Assembly (NCBI GenBank): GCA_051984675.1
Contig: JBPYFK010000029.1
Span: 1-29,346 of the forward strand
DNA length: 29,346 nucleotides
DNA from: JBPYFK01 sp051984675
Lineage (GTDB): Bacteria > Actinomycetota > Actinomycetes > Mycobacteriales > Pseudonocardiaceae
Direction of reading: 5' to 3'
Below are positions 14,932 through 22,194 of the stretch, piece by piece. Under the pieces are notes generated by a model, which saw only the letters and a list, made by a program, of their open reading frames with translations, searched no databases and was not told where the DNA came from. A program made the translations under genes and the position numbers. How positions within the stretch are numbered: the stretch's first letter is position 1; each line of letters opens with the position of its first letter.

Positions 14932-15300
14932 TCAGTTCAGCTCACGGACGATGTGGCCCACACGTGCCCAGAAGGTCGGTTCGTCGGTGTCCGGCTGCCG
15001 CAACCGACCGGTCTTGGTCGCCCAACGTTCGAAGGCGACCGTCGCGAACGGGGGCACGGACGCGATCAGCGCGGCAAGCAGCACCGGGAACCTCCAGCGC
15101 AGTGAGCTGAAGACGACCAGGCACATCACCACGTAGGCGGTGAAGGCCAGGCCGTGTACCCACCCGAACACCGTCACACCGGCAGTGGTGACCGGGATCA
15201 CATACTTGAAGAACATTCCCAGCAGGAGACCCGCCCACGAGCAGGCTTCGGCGACGGCGAGCAGACGAAACCAGCCAATCGGTGTGCGCGGCACAGTCAC
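14932..15300 (-). CDS. DUF3817 integral membrane protein
   Basis: The 122-residue protein has three hydrophobic segments in the DUF3817 pattern: FRLLAVAEACSWAGLLLGMF, the VFGWVHGLAFTAYVVMCLVV segment, and FPVLLAALIASVPPFATVAF. The conserved GWVHGLAF and PPFATVAFE motifs are present. Function is unknown for the family. GTG 15300 has GGAG very close; GTG 15294, two codons in, has better spacing from the same ribosome binding site and is an alternative. It converges on marR across the tandem-repeat region. Confidence 0.88.
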   Translation of the reverse strand: MTVPRTPIGWFRLLAVAEACSWAGLLLGMFFKYVIPVTTAGVTVFGWVHGLAFTAYVVMCLVVFSSLRWRFPVLLAALIASVPPFATVAFERWATKTGRLRQPDTDEPTFWARVGHIVRELN

Positions 15301-15353
15301 CTCTCCTTTCGCCGGGAAATCCCCTTTTGAGTCTGTCCTGTGTGCACGCTCAC

Positions 15354-15482
15354 ATGGCAGGCGGGGTCAGTGTCCGGTGGGCACGGGGTTCGCCATCATC
15401 GGCTGCCACCGGGGAATGCACCGATTCGATCAAACTCGCGGACACGTCCGTGGGCATCGGCTACCGTTCCACTAACGAGTGA
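15354..15482 (+). other. Possible DUF397-like remnant (very tentative)
   Basis: The 289-bp gap between the DUF3817 and TipAS genes contains an ATG-initiated 42-codon frame. Its middle, WARGSPSSAATGEC, then SIKLADTSVGIGYRS, loosely resembles the W-x-x-S-S..C..VAVRDS pattern of DUF397 proteins. The usual C-terminal half is missing and there is no ribosome binding site. It may be chance. Apart from this I see nothing in the gap. Confidence 0.15.
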
Positions 15483-15589
15483 ACAATGACCTGGGGAATG
15501 TGCGTTGAGGCGAACACTGCCCGTCATTGCGCACTGCCGTGTCAGGCCATCGTGGGCACCGCCGTGCCAGCAGCGGAAGAAGGGACGCC

Positions 15590-16012
15590 GTGCAGCCGAA
15601 CAAACTGGATGCGCATGCCACCCGCCTGAACCAGGCCGAAGCGGTGGAGGACGGCACCGCACTGATCGGCCACGTTGGCGCCAACGGCAACGGCACCCCG
15701 CAGCAAGCTGGCTGGAGCCGGGCGACGGCGGAGCAGATCGGCCGGGACTGGCACCGGATCAGCCAGCAGATCGCCCAGTTGTTTCTCGCCGGCATCCCCG
15801 ACAACGATCCCCGCACCCAGGGCGCGATCAATGAGCACTACCGCTGGATCTGCAACTTCTGGGTCCCGGACCGGGACTCCTACATCCGGTTGGCGCAGAT
15901 GTACGTCAGCCAGCCCAAGTTCCGGCGGCGCATCGAGCGCAAGAAGCCCGCTGGCATGGCGGCCTACATGCGGGACGCGATGACGGCGTACGCCTGGACG
16001 AACCTGCGCTGA
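15590..16012 (+). CDS. Stand-alone TipAS antibiotic-recognition domain protein
   Basis: The 140-residue protein starts at GTG 15590, with AAGGGA close upstream. From residue ~45 it follows the TipAS pattern: DWHRISQQIAQLFLAGIPDN, HYRWICNFW, YIRLAQMYVSQPKFRRRIE and GMAAYMRDAMTAYAW. TipAS is the ligand-binding half of TipAL, a MerR-family regulator that captures thiopeptides such as thiostrepton. Here no MerR DNA-binding domain precedes it, so it looks like the short TipAS form only. The cysteine used for covalent capture in TipA is not obviously at the equivalent position; the only cysteine is in WICNFW. A sequestering or ligand-binding role is inferred. Repeat locus D follows. Confidence 0.82.
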   Translation: MQPNKLDAHATRLNQAEAVEDGTALIGHVGANGNGTPQQAGWSRATAEQIGRDWHRISQQIAQLFLAGIPDNDPRTQGAINEHYRWICNFWVPDRDSYIRLAQMYVSQPKFRRRIERKKPAGMAAYMRDAMTAYAWTNLR

Positions 16013-16045
16013 GGATCTTGAGCATTCCGGTTCGCACCGGGCAGC

Positions 16046-16103
16046 GGTGACAGCATGGGAGCTTTCCTGTCACCGGTGACAGGAAAGCTCCCATGCTGTC
16101 ACC
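16046..16103. repeat. Intergenic repeat locus D: perfect 58-bp palindrome of two units
   Basis: Units at 16048-16072 and 16077-16101 read TGACAG-CATGGGAGCTTTC-CTGTCA and its exact reverse complement. They are separated by CCGG, and the whole of 16046-16103 is self-complementary. The first 55 bp are identical to locus E. It lies between the TipAS gene and dinB, both on the plus strand. Confidence 0.95.
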
Positions 16104-16176
16104 ACCCCTCCCCAGCGGGACGCGCGACAATCAGCTACTCACCCGAGTGTCAGGCGCACCGCGTTCAATGGACGAC

Positions 16177-17532
16177 ATGAGCCGGTGGGTGCTGCATATG
16201 GACATGGACGCGTTCTTCGCGTCCGTGGAGCAGCTCACCCGGCCGACCGTGCGCGGGCGCCCCGTGCTGGTCGGCGGGCTCGGCCCGCGCGGCACGGTGG
16301 CCGGCGCAAGCTACGAAGCCCGCCAGTTCGGCGCGCGCTCCGCGATGCCGATGTCGGAAGCGCGCCGCCGTTGCCCGCACGCGGTGATCCTCCCTCCCCG
16401 CTTCCGCGTGTACCAGGCGGTCAGCCGCCGGGCGTTGTCGATCATGCGCGAAGTGTCGTCCGTGCTGGAACAGGTGTCGGTCGACGAAGCCTTCCTGGAA
16501 CCGGACGGCCTCTCGGGCGCTACTAGCAAGCAGGTCGAGGACTTCGCGGCACAGCTGCGCGCCCGCGTGCGACGGGAGATCGGTGTGACCGCGTCGATCG
16601 GCGCGGGCTCTGGAAAGCAACTCGCCAAGATCGCCTCCGGCCTGGCGAAACCGGACGGCGCGCTCATCGTGCCGCGCCACGACGAGCGCGAGCTGTTGTG
16701 GAACCTGCCCGTGCGCAAGCTGTGGGGCGTGGGGCCGGTGACCGAAGCCAAACTGCACCGTATCGGCGTGTACACGGTGGGCGAACTCGCCGCGTTGCAT
16801 GTCGGCGACGTCACCTCCCTGCTCGGTCAGGCCCACGGCCAGGAACTGCACCGGCTGGCACACGGTATCGACGACCATCCGGTCGCGGAGCGGGCCGAGT
16901 CCAAGCAGGTCGGCGCGGAAACGACGTTCGACACGGACATCACCGATCCGGTCGAGCTGCTCGCCGAGGTAGTGAGCATGGCCGAAGCCGCGCACCGCAG
17001 GCTGGTGGGCTCCGGCCGGGCGGCGCGGACAGTGACGGTGAAGGTGCGCGACGCCGACTTCACCACCATCAGCCGATCGGAGACACGGGCGGACGCGACC
17101 AGCGACCTCGGCGCGTTCACCGCGGCGGCACGGCGGCTGACCTCGATCGCGGTCGCGCCCGGAACCCCGATTCGGCTGGTGGGCGTGTCCTACTCGGGTT
17201 TGGCCACGTCCGAACAGGAGCCCCTGTTCCACTCCCTGAACGATCAGGGTGTTTCCCACGACCAGGCAGGCACCGGGACCGCCACCCAACAGTCCACAGT
17301 CGACAACTCCACGGTGCCCGAAACGCCTGAGCCCCCCGTGCGCCAGCCATGGCGCGCCGGTGACGACGTGTCGCACCCGGAATTCGGCCACGGCTGGGTC
17401 CAGGGAGCCGGTCTGGGCCGGGTCACGATCCGCTTCGAAACGGCGTCAACCGGTCGCGGACCAGTGCGCACGTTCGCCGAGTCCGACCCAGCGCTGGGAC
17501 GTGCTGATCCGATGGACAGCCTGGGTTGGTGA
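16177..17532 (+). CDS. dinB: DNA polymerase IV (Y-family translesion polymerase) with actinobacterial C-terminal extension
   Basis: From ATG 16177 (MSRWVLHMDMDAFFASVEQL) the protein is 451 residues; ATG 16168 is possible. Catalytic carboxylates are Asp9 in HMDMDAFF and Asp103/Glu104 in SVDEAFLE. The steric-gate region is DAFF. The GIGAGSGKQLAKIASGLAKP-type segment and the KLWGVGPVTEAKL helix-hairpin-helix are present, followed by a little-finger domain. A probable sliding-clamp motif, QEPLF, occurs at 347-351. About 100 more residues follow, ending in a conserved-looking module (HPEFGHGWVQGAGLGRVTIR) seen in actinobacterial DinB proteins. It inserts nucleotides opposite damaged bases at low fidelity. 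No LexA box was recognised upstream. Confidence 0.95.
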   Translation: MSRWVLHMDMDAFFASVEQLTRPTVRGRPVLVGGLGPRGTVAGASYEARQFGARSAMPMSEARRRCPHAVILPPRFRVYQAVSRRALSIMREVSSVLEQVSVDEAFLEPDGLSGATSKQVEDFAAQLRARVRREIGVTASIGAGSGKQLAKIASGLAKPDGALIVPRHDERELLWNLPVRKLWGVGPVTEAKLHRIGVYTVGELAALHVGDVTSLLGQAHGQELHRLAHGIDDHPVAERAESKQVGAETTFDTDITDPVELLAEVVSMAEAAHRRLVGSGRAARTVTVKVRDADFTTISRSETRADATSDLGAFTAAARRLTSIAVAPGTPIRLVGVSYSGLATSEQEPLFHSLNDQGVSHDQAGTGTATQQSTVDNSTVPETPEPPVRQPWRAGDDVSHPEFGHGWVQGAGLGRVTIRFETASTGRGPVRTFAESDPALGRADPMDSLGW

Positions 17533-17569
17533 CCTCGACCGCGTGGCAGCGAACCTCGCGAGCCCGCGC

Positions 17570-18337
17570 TCAGGTTGGCGGCAGCGGCTCGCGGTGGTAC
17601 CGGCCGATCCATTTGCGCGGTGCGACCGATTGCACCGCGCGCTGCAACCGGCGCGGCAGCCCGCTCAGCGGGGGAAGGTGGAACCGGTACCGCACACCCG
17701 GCAATCCGTGCATCGGTGGTGGTTCGTGCACCCTCCACCGCTCCAGGTGCGGGTGGCGGGTTGGGAACATCGGGTCCGACGGATAAAGCTCGAAAGCCTG
17801 CTTGCGCTGCGGGTTCGCCAGCCGGCCCTGCTTGATCCACGGGAGTGTGCCGACACCGACCCCGTGGATCTCGTCCCAGCCCACACCGACCACGTCACCC
17901 CTGTCCCGCACGTAAAGCCCGGTGTGGTCGAACAGCACGCCCCGACTGCTCAGCGCCCCAGGTGACGCTGCCAGGAACCAGCAGAACGCCATGCCGAACA
18001 GCAGTTGCCACACCCACAGCCACACGCCGCTTCCCTGGGTGGCCAGGGCAGCCGCGCAGAGCACGGTGCCGAAACCGGTGATCCCGCCACCCACGAGCAG
18101 GTTCCGGAAGCTGGAAACGCTGATATCGACGTCCCGAGCCTGCGTTCCCAACCCCGTCGCACCGATCGGGTCGGCGGTGTACTGCCTGGTCGCCCGGTTC
18201 CCGCCTCGGAAGCCGGTCGCGCCGTCGTCATCCGCGCGGTAGGGAGCGGTACCACGCGGACCACCCGATCCCGCGCGCACGGTCCGCTGCTCAGCGTGGG
18301 CTCTGGCGCGTTGCCATCCGTCGCGAAGCCACTTCAC
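17570..18337 (-). CDS. Two-pass membrane protein with possible PH-like C-terminal domain
   Basis: The 255-residue protein starts at GTG 18337. Residues 1-70 are polar, rich in Arg and Gly, and probably disordered. Two hydrophobic segments follow (about 80-100 and 103-125). The C-terminal 130 residues (RGVLFDHTGLYVRDRGDVVG, then WDEIHGVGVG) resemble the beta strands of bacterial PH-like domains attached to membrane anchors. I do not recognise a named family. A TACTCT box 7 nt before the GTG and no Shine-Dalgarno suggest a leaderless transcript. It converges with dinB (37 bp apart) and lies 32 bp upstream of the thiolase 3' end. Confidence 0.75.
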   Translation of the reverse strand: MKWLRDGWQRARAHAEQRTVRAGSGGPRGTAPYRADDDGATGFRGGNRATRQYTADPIGATGLGTQARDVDISVSSFRNLLVGGGITGFGTVLCAAALATQGSGVWLWVWQLLFGMAFCWFLAASPGALSSRGVLFDHTGLYVRDRGDVVGVGWDEIHGVGVGTLPWIKQGRLANPQRKQAFELYPSDPMFPTRHPHLERWRVHEPPPMHGLPGVRYRFHLPPLSGLPRRLQRAVQSVAPRKWIGRYHREPLPPT

Positions 18338-18344
18338 GGTGCAC

Positions 18345-18350
18345 AGAGTA
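18345..18350 (-). promoter_or_regulatory. Possible -10 box for a leaderless membrane-protein transcript
   Basis: On the minus strand this reads TACTCT (TANNNT) and lies 7 nt before the GTG at 18337; no ribosome binding site intervenes. If real, the promoter sits between this gene and the thiolase 3' end, so the two are separate units. Confidence 0.4.
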
Positions 18351-18369
18351 GCCGGATCGTGTGATCCCG

Positions 18370-19557
18370 TTACGCCGACGGCACGCGGATGATCAGAGCG
18401 TCACCTTGACCGCCACCGCCGCACAGCGCTGCCGCGCCAGTACCACCACCGCGCCGCTTGAGCTCCAGGGCCACGTGCAGCGCGAGCCGAGCACCGGACA
18501 TACCGATCGGGTGCCCGAGCGCGATCGCCCCGCCGTTGACGTTCACCTTCTCCTCGTCGAGCCCGAGAGCGCGGGTCGAGGCGATACCCACCGCCGCGAA
18601 GGCTTCGTTGATCTCGACCAGGTCCAGTGCCGCCGGATCGAGGTTCTCCTTCACGCATGCCTTCTTGATCGCGTTCGACGGCTGTTCGTGCAGGCTCGCG
18701 TCCGGGCCGGACACCACGCCGTGCGGGCCGAGCTCGGCCAGCCACGGCAACCCGAGCTCCTCGGCCTTGGCCTTGCTCATCACGATCACGGCGGCGGCGC
18801 CGTCAGAGATCTGGGACGCGGTGCCCGCCGTGATCGTGCCATCCGCGGCGAACGCGGGCCGCAACTTGGCCAGGGCTTCGGCCGTGGTCTCCGGCCGCAC
18901 ACCCTCGTCGCTTTCCACGACCAGCGGGTCACCCTTGCGCTGCGGCACCGTGACGGGGGCGATCTCCTCGGCGAAGATCCCGCCGGCAGCCGCCGCGCCG
19001 GCCCGCTGGTGCGACCGCGCGGCGAAGGCGTCCTGCTCCTCGCGCGTGAGGCCGTACCGGGAGTTGTACTTCTCCGTGGACGACCCCATCGCCACCTGGT
19101 CAAAGGCGCAGAACAGGCCGTCGTGGGCCATGTGGTCGAGCATCTGCACGTCGCCGTACTTGAATCCCTCGCGGGACTTGCCGAGCAGGTGCGGCGCCTG
19201 GGTCATCGACTCCTGCCCCCCAGCGACGACGATGTCGAACTCGCCGGCGCGGATGAGCTGGTCGGCCAGCGCGATCGCGTCCAAGCCGGACAGACACACC
19301 TTGTTGATGGTCAGCGCCGGGACATCCATGGGGATGCCGGCGGCGACGGCGGCCTGCCGGGCCGGGATCTGGCCGGCTCCAGCGGTGAGCACCTGCCCCA
19401 TGATCGTGTAGTCGACCCGGTCCGGGGCGATACCGGCCCGCTCCAGCGCCGCCTTGATCGCGACCCCGCCTAGTTGCGCGCCGGAGAAGTCCTTCAGCGA
19501 CCCCAGCAGCCGGCCCATCGGGGTTCGCGCCCCAGCAACGATCACCGACGTTCCCAC
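18370..19557 (-). CDS. Acetyl-CoA C-acetyltransferase (thiolase)
   Basis: From GTG 19557, with GGGAGG 5 nt upstream, the enzyme is 395 residues, normal for a degradative or biosynthetic thiolase. The open frame extends 76 codons further upstream, but that part runs through repeat locus E and has no family similarity. The catalytic Cys88 is in NKVCLSG, His349 in GHPIG, and Cys379 in CGGGGQG, completing the thiolase active site. It condenses two acetyl-CoA to acetoacetyl-CoA or runs in reverse in fatty-acid oxidation. It diverges from methylmalonyl-CoA epimerase, a pairing I recall from Streptomyces as well, linking it to acyl-CoA metabolism. Confidence 0.94.
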   Translation of the reverse strand: MGTSVIVAGARTPMGRLLGSLKDFSGAQLGGVAIKAALERAGIAPDRVDYTIMGQVLTAGAGQIPARQAAVAAGIPMDVPALTINKVCLSGLDAIALADQLIRAGEFDIVVAGGQESMTQAPHLLGKSREGFKYGDVQMLDHMAHDGLFCAFDQVAMGSSTEKYNSRYGLTREEQDAFAARSHQRAGAAAAGGIFAEEIAPVTVPQRKGDPLVVESDEGVRPETTAEALAKLRPAFAADGTITAGTASQISDGAAAVIVMSKAKAEELGLPWLAELGPHGVVSGPDASLHEQPSNAIKKACVKENLDPAALDLVEINEAFAAVGIASTRALGLDEEKVNVNGGAIALGHPIGMSGARLALHVALELKRRGGGTGAAALCGGGGQGDALIIRVPSA

Positions 19558-19736
19558 GGTTGCCTCCCAATGCGTTCGGGCACGCCTCGCGGACGACGTC
19601 GGGAAGCGAGCGGCATGACCCCGCCGTCGTGGCGTTGCTTCAAGGTTACGGCGACCATACCCGCCCGCGGCTGCGCCATCGGATGTGAAGCGAGGCACAA
19701 GTGGCTCGCTGGCGGCCCGAGGAGACCGGCCGGGCT

Positions 19737-19791
19737 GGTGACAGCATGGGAGCTTTCCTGTCACCGGTGACAGGAAAGCTCCCATGCTGTC
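19737..19791. repeat. Intergenic repeat locus E: palindromic pair identical to locus D
   Basis: Units start at 19739 and 19768 with cores CATGGGAGCTTTC and its reverse complement. All 55 bp (19737-19791) match 16046-16100 exactly. The right end is cut or mutated after CTGTC. Unlike most loci it sits between two divergent genes, not at a 3' end. Confidence 0.93.
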
Positions 19792-19851
19792 GGCGGCACC
19801 CGCTGCCCCAAGCGCGGATCGCGCCCCTGCCGCTCAGGGGCTGCGAGCAGT

Positions 19852-19857
19852 TACGCT
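19852..19857 (+). promoter_or_regulatory. Possible -10 box for a leaderless epimerase transcript
   Basis: TACGCT fits TANNNT and ends 6 nt before the ATG at 19864, with no Shine-Dalgarno sequence. Confidence 0.4.
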
Positions 19858-19863
19858 TCCGCC

Positions 19864-20304
19864 ATGCTCCAGCAGATCAGAGGGCTCGTGACCGCGATCG
19901 ATCACGTGGGCATCGCGGTTGCCGACCTCGACGACGCGATCACGTTCTACCGGGACGCCTTCGGTCTCGAAGTGACACACACCGAGGTCAACGAGGACCA
20001 GGGGGTTCGCGAAGCCATGCTCCGCGCTCCCGGCGACGCCGCTGGAGCGACCAGGATTCAGCTGCTCGCCCCGCTGCGCGACGATTCCGCGATCGCCAAG
20101 TTCCTGGACCGAAGCGGACCCGGGTTGCAGCAGCTCGCCTACCGGGTCACGGATGTGGAAGCGACCTCCGAGGCGTTGCGATCGAAGGGATTGCGTCTGC
20201 TGTACGACCACCCGCGCCGCGGAACCGAGGACAGCCGCATCAATTTCGTGCACCCGAAGGACGCCGGCGGCGTGCTGGTCGAGCTGGTCGAGCCGGCCAC
20301 GTAA
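19864..20304 (+). CDS. mce: Methylmalonyl-CoA epimerase
   Basis: The 146-residue VOC-fold protein interconverts (R)- and (S)-methylmalonyl-CoA in propionate, odd-chain and branched-chain metabolism. It also supplies methylmalonyl-CoA for polyketides. Family motifs are IDHVGIAVADLDDAITFYRD (12-31), RIQLLAP (64-70), GPGLQQLAYRV (85-95) and GGVLVELVEP (135-144). Expected metal ligands His14, Gln66 and Glu140 are present. The position that is His in the Propionibacterium enzyme reads Gln (Gln89/Gln90). I recall the same QQ in Streptomyces homologues, so it is probably a clade feature and not damage. The FilP-like gene follows about 200 bp downstream. Confidence 0.92.
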   Translation: MLQQIRGLVTAIDHVGIAVADLDDAITFYRDAFGLEVTHTEVNEDQGVREAMLRAPGDAAGATRIQLLAPLRDDSAIAKFLDRSGPGLQQLAYRVTDVEATSEALRSKGLRLLYDHPRRGTEDSRINFVHPKDAGGVLVELVEPAT

Positions 20305-20499
20305 GGGAGCTTCGATTCAGCATAGGTCAACGATTTTGATCATCTTTCGCGCGCCGGTGTTCTGCCTCACCACAATCGATGATCGGCTGGGTGACACTCG
20401 GACGAATGGCGATACTGCACCTGGCAATGCGCGTCGCCCGTTATGGAAGAAATTATTGAGGCGCGTCCAACACCTCCGACAACAACCACCTCTTGCAGG

Positions 20500-20505
20500 T
20501 AGCGT
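20500..20505 (+). promoter_or_regulatory. Possible -10 box for a leaderless FilP-like transcript
   Basis: TAGCGT (TANNNT) ends 6 nt before the ATG at 20512. No Shine-Dalgarno sequence is present. The upstream stretch around 20440-20460 is clearly more AT-rich than the surroundings, as expected near a promoter. Confidence 0.42.
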
Positions 20506-20511
20506 TGAACC

Positions 20512-22155
20512 ATGGGTCTAGCCGACGACCGTGATCTGTTGCCCCTGGGATCCGGCTTCGACATCGTCCGCAAGGGCGGATATCACCGCGCGCAGGTCGA
20601 CGAGCACCTGGAGCGCATGGATGCCGACATCCGGATCCTGTCGTCCGACCGCGACGCCGCGGTGTCGCAGGCCGGCGACCTGTCCCGGCAGCTGGAGTCG
20701 GCCCGCGCGGAAATCGAGAACCTACGTGGCCAGGTCGAGCGGCTGGCGAAGCCGCCGACCACGCTGGAAGGACTCAGCGAGCGGCTGCAGCGGATGTTGC
20801 GGCTCGCCCAGGAGGAGGCCAACGAGATCCGGGCACGGGCCGACAGCGACGCGGCGGAAACCCGCTCGCGCGCCGAAGCCGAGGCAGGCAAGCTCAGGGC
20901 CCGGTACGAGAACCTGATCGCCGAGTTGGACGCCCGGCGCACCCAGATGGAGGCGGAGCACCGCACCGTCCTGGAGGAGGGGCGCGCGGAAGCGGAACGG
21001 ATCACCCGGGAAGCAGAAGAGAACCGCAAACGCGCGGACGAGGAGTCCGAGGCGCGCCGCGCTCAGGTCGAAGAGGACTTCGAGATCGCGATGGCGGCTC
21101 GCCGGTCGGAATCCATGCGCGCCCTCGCCGAGCAGGAAGCCAACAGCAAGGCCGACGCCGAACGCCGCGTCCGGGAGGCCACCGAGGAAGCCAACCGGCG
21201 CCTGCGCGAGGGCACCAACGAGGCGTACCGGCGGGTCAACGAAGCCACCGCCGAAGCCAGCCGGCTGGTCACGGAGGCTCAGCAGGAAGCGGAGCGGCTG
21301 CGCCGGGAGAGCACGGAGGCGGCCCACAAGCTGGAGCGCGAAAGCACGGAAGCGGCCCAGCGACGCAAGCAGGAGGCGGAGCGGCTGGTCACCGAGGCCA
21401 ACGAGAAGGCGACTCGGATGGTCCGGGAGTCCACCGAGGAAGCTACCCGGCTCATCCAGGAAGCCACCGAGCGAAGCACACGGCTCGAGCAGGACTCCCG
21501 CGTCCATGCCGAGCGGCGGATCAAGGAGATCACCGAAGAGTGCCGGCGCCGGGTGGGCAAGGCCGACCAACAGGTGCGCGCCCTGACCGACTTGCGCAAC
21601 GCCCTCACGGACAGGCTGCGTGACGTCGCCGGACTGCTGGACCAGACCACGCCTCTGCTGCAGCGCCTGGAAGCCGAGGATGCTGAGGAGGACGAGCTGC
21701 GCGACGCTGCGCAGCAAGCGTCCGAGCGGGCACGCGAGGACGCAGAGGCTGCTCTGAGGACACCCGCACCCAGCGCGGTCAGCACTGGGAACTCGACCCA
21801 GGCGAACCAGCCGAAGGACCCGAAGGAGCCGGCTCAGTCGGCTCAGCCACAAGGGCAGGCCGCCGGTTCGAAGTCGTCCCACGCTGGTGGGAGGCAGCCG
21901 GTCCAGGACGACGAGCCCACGGAGAAGATCCGACACGGCGCGGTCCAGCACAACGCTGTGCAGCACGAAACCGGCCACCCGCAGGTGGCGCAGCGGGATG
22001 GGGCGCAAGGGCGCAATCCGCACGACCCGCCAACCCGCCGGATTCAGCTCCCGGTACCCGAACACCGGCCGGACGACCAGGGCGATCCCTCCACCAACGA
22101 GGCTGATGGCGCCACCCGCGTCGACGCCGCGTCGCGCGATTCGCAGTCAGGGTGA
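20512..22155 (+). CDS. DivIVA-like coiled-coil polarity/cytoskeletal protein (FilP/Scy-like)
   Basis: The 547-residue protein opens with a short DivIVA-like segment, FDIVRKGGYHRAQVDEHLER (16-35). A near-continuous coiled coil follows, about residues 45-405, with dense Glu/Arg/Ala periodicity and internal repeats such as RESTEAAHKLE and RESTEEATRLIQEATERSTR. The last ~130 residues are Gln/Pro/His/Asp-rich and probably disordered. In Streptomyces the Scy and FilP coiled-coil proteins at the growing hyphal tip are encoded, as I recall, next to methylmalonyl-CoA epimerase and a thiolase, the same arrangement as here. The length lies between FilP (about 310) and Scy (about 1,300). Inferred role: part of a tip-associated polarity or filament scaffold interacting with DivIVA. 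Confidence 0.85.
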   Translation: MGLADDRDLLPLGSGFDIVRKGGYHRAQVDEHLERMDADIRILSSDRDAAVSQAGDLSRQLESARAEIENLRGQVERLAKPPTTLEGLSERLQRMLRLAQEEANEIRARADSDAAETRSRAEAEAGKLRARYENLIAELDARRTQMEAEHRTVLEEGRAEAERITREAEENRKRADEESEARRAQVEEDFEIAMAARRSESMRALAEQEANSKADAERRVREATEEANRRLREGTNEAYRRVNEATAEASRLVTEAQQEAERLRRESTEAAHKLERESTEAAQRRKQEAERLVTEANEKATRMVRESTEEATRLIQEATERSTRLEQDSRVHAERRIKEITEECRRRVGKADQQVRALTDLRNALTDRLRDVAGLLDQTTPLLQRLEAEDAEEDELRDAAQQASERAREDAEAALRTPAPSAVSTGNSTQANQPKDPKEPAQSAQPQGQAAGSKSSHAGGRQPVQDDEPTEKIRHGAVQHNAVQHETGHPQVAQRDGAQGRNPHDPPTRRIQLPVPEHRPDDQGDPSTNEADGATRVDAASRDSQSG

Positions 22156-22194
22156 CCTGCGCGGTCCTGCTGCCTTGACCTGCGAACTGCCTGC

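Larger units (their letters stand above)
19558..19863. other. Divergent promoter region between thiolase and epimerase genes
   Basis: The 306-bp gap holds repeat locus E and, near the epimerase, a possible -10 box; both are listed separately. The thiolase-proximal half (about 19565-19735) shows no further repeat or coding signal that I can support. Confidence 0.5.

Noticed and set aside
16103..16176. SOS (LexA) operator upstream of dinB.
   Set aside because: No sequence close to the actinobacterial SOS box was found between repeat locus D and the start codon.
19558..19785. N-terminal extension of the thiolase encoded through repeat locus E (MGAFLSPVTGKLPCCH...).
   Set aside because: The extension is translated repeat DNA; similar peptides appear wherever a repeat is read in the right frame. 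A good ribosome binding site and the family start lie at 19557.
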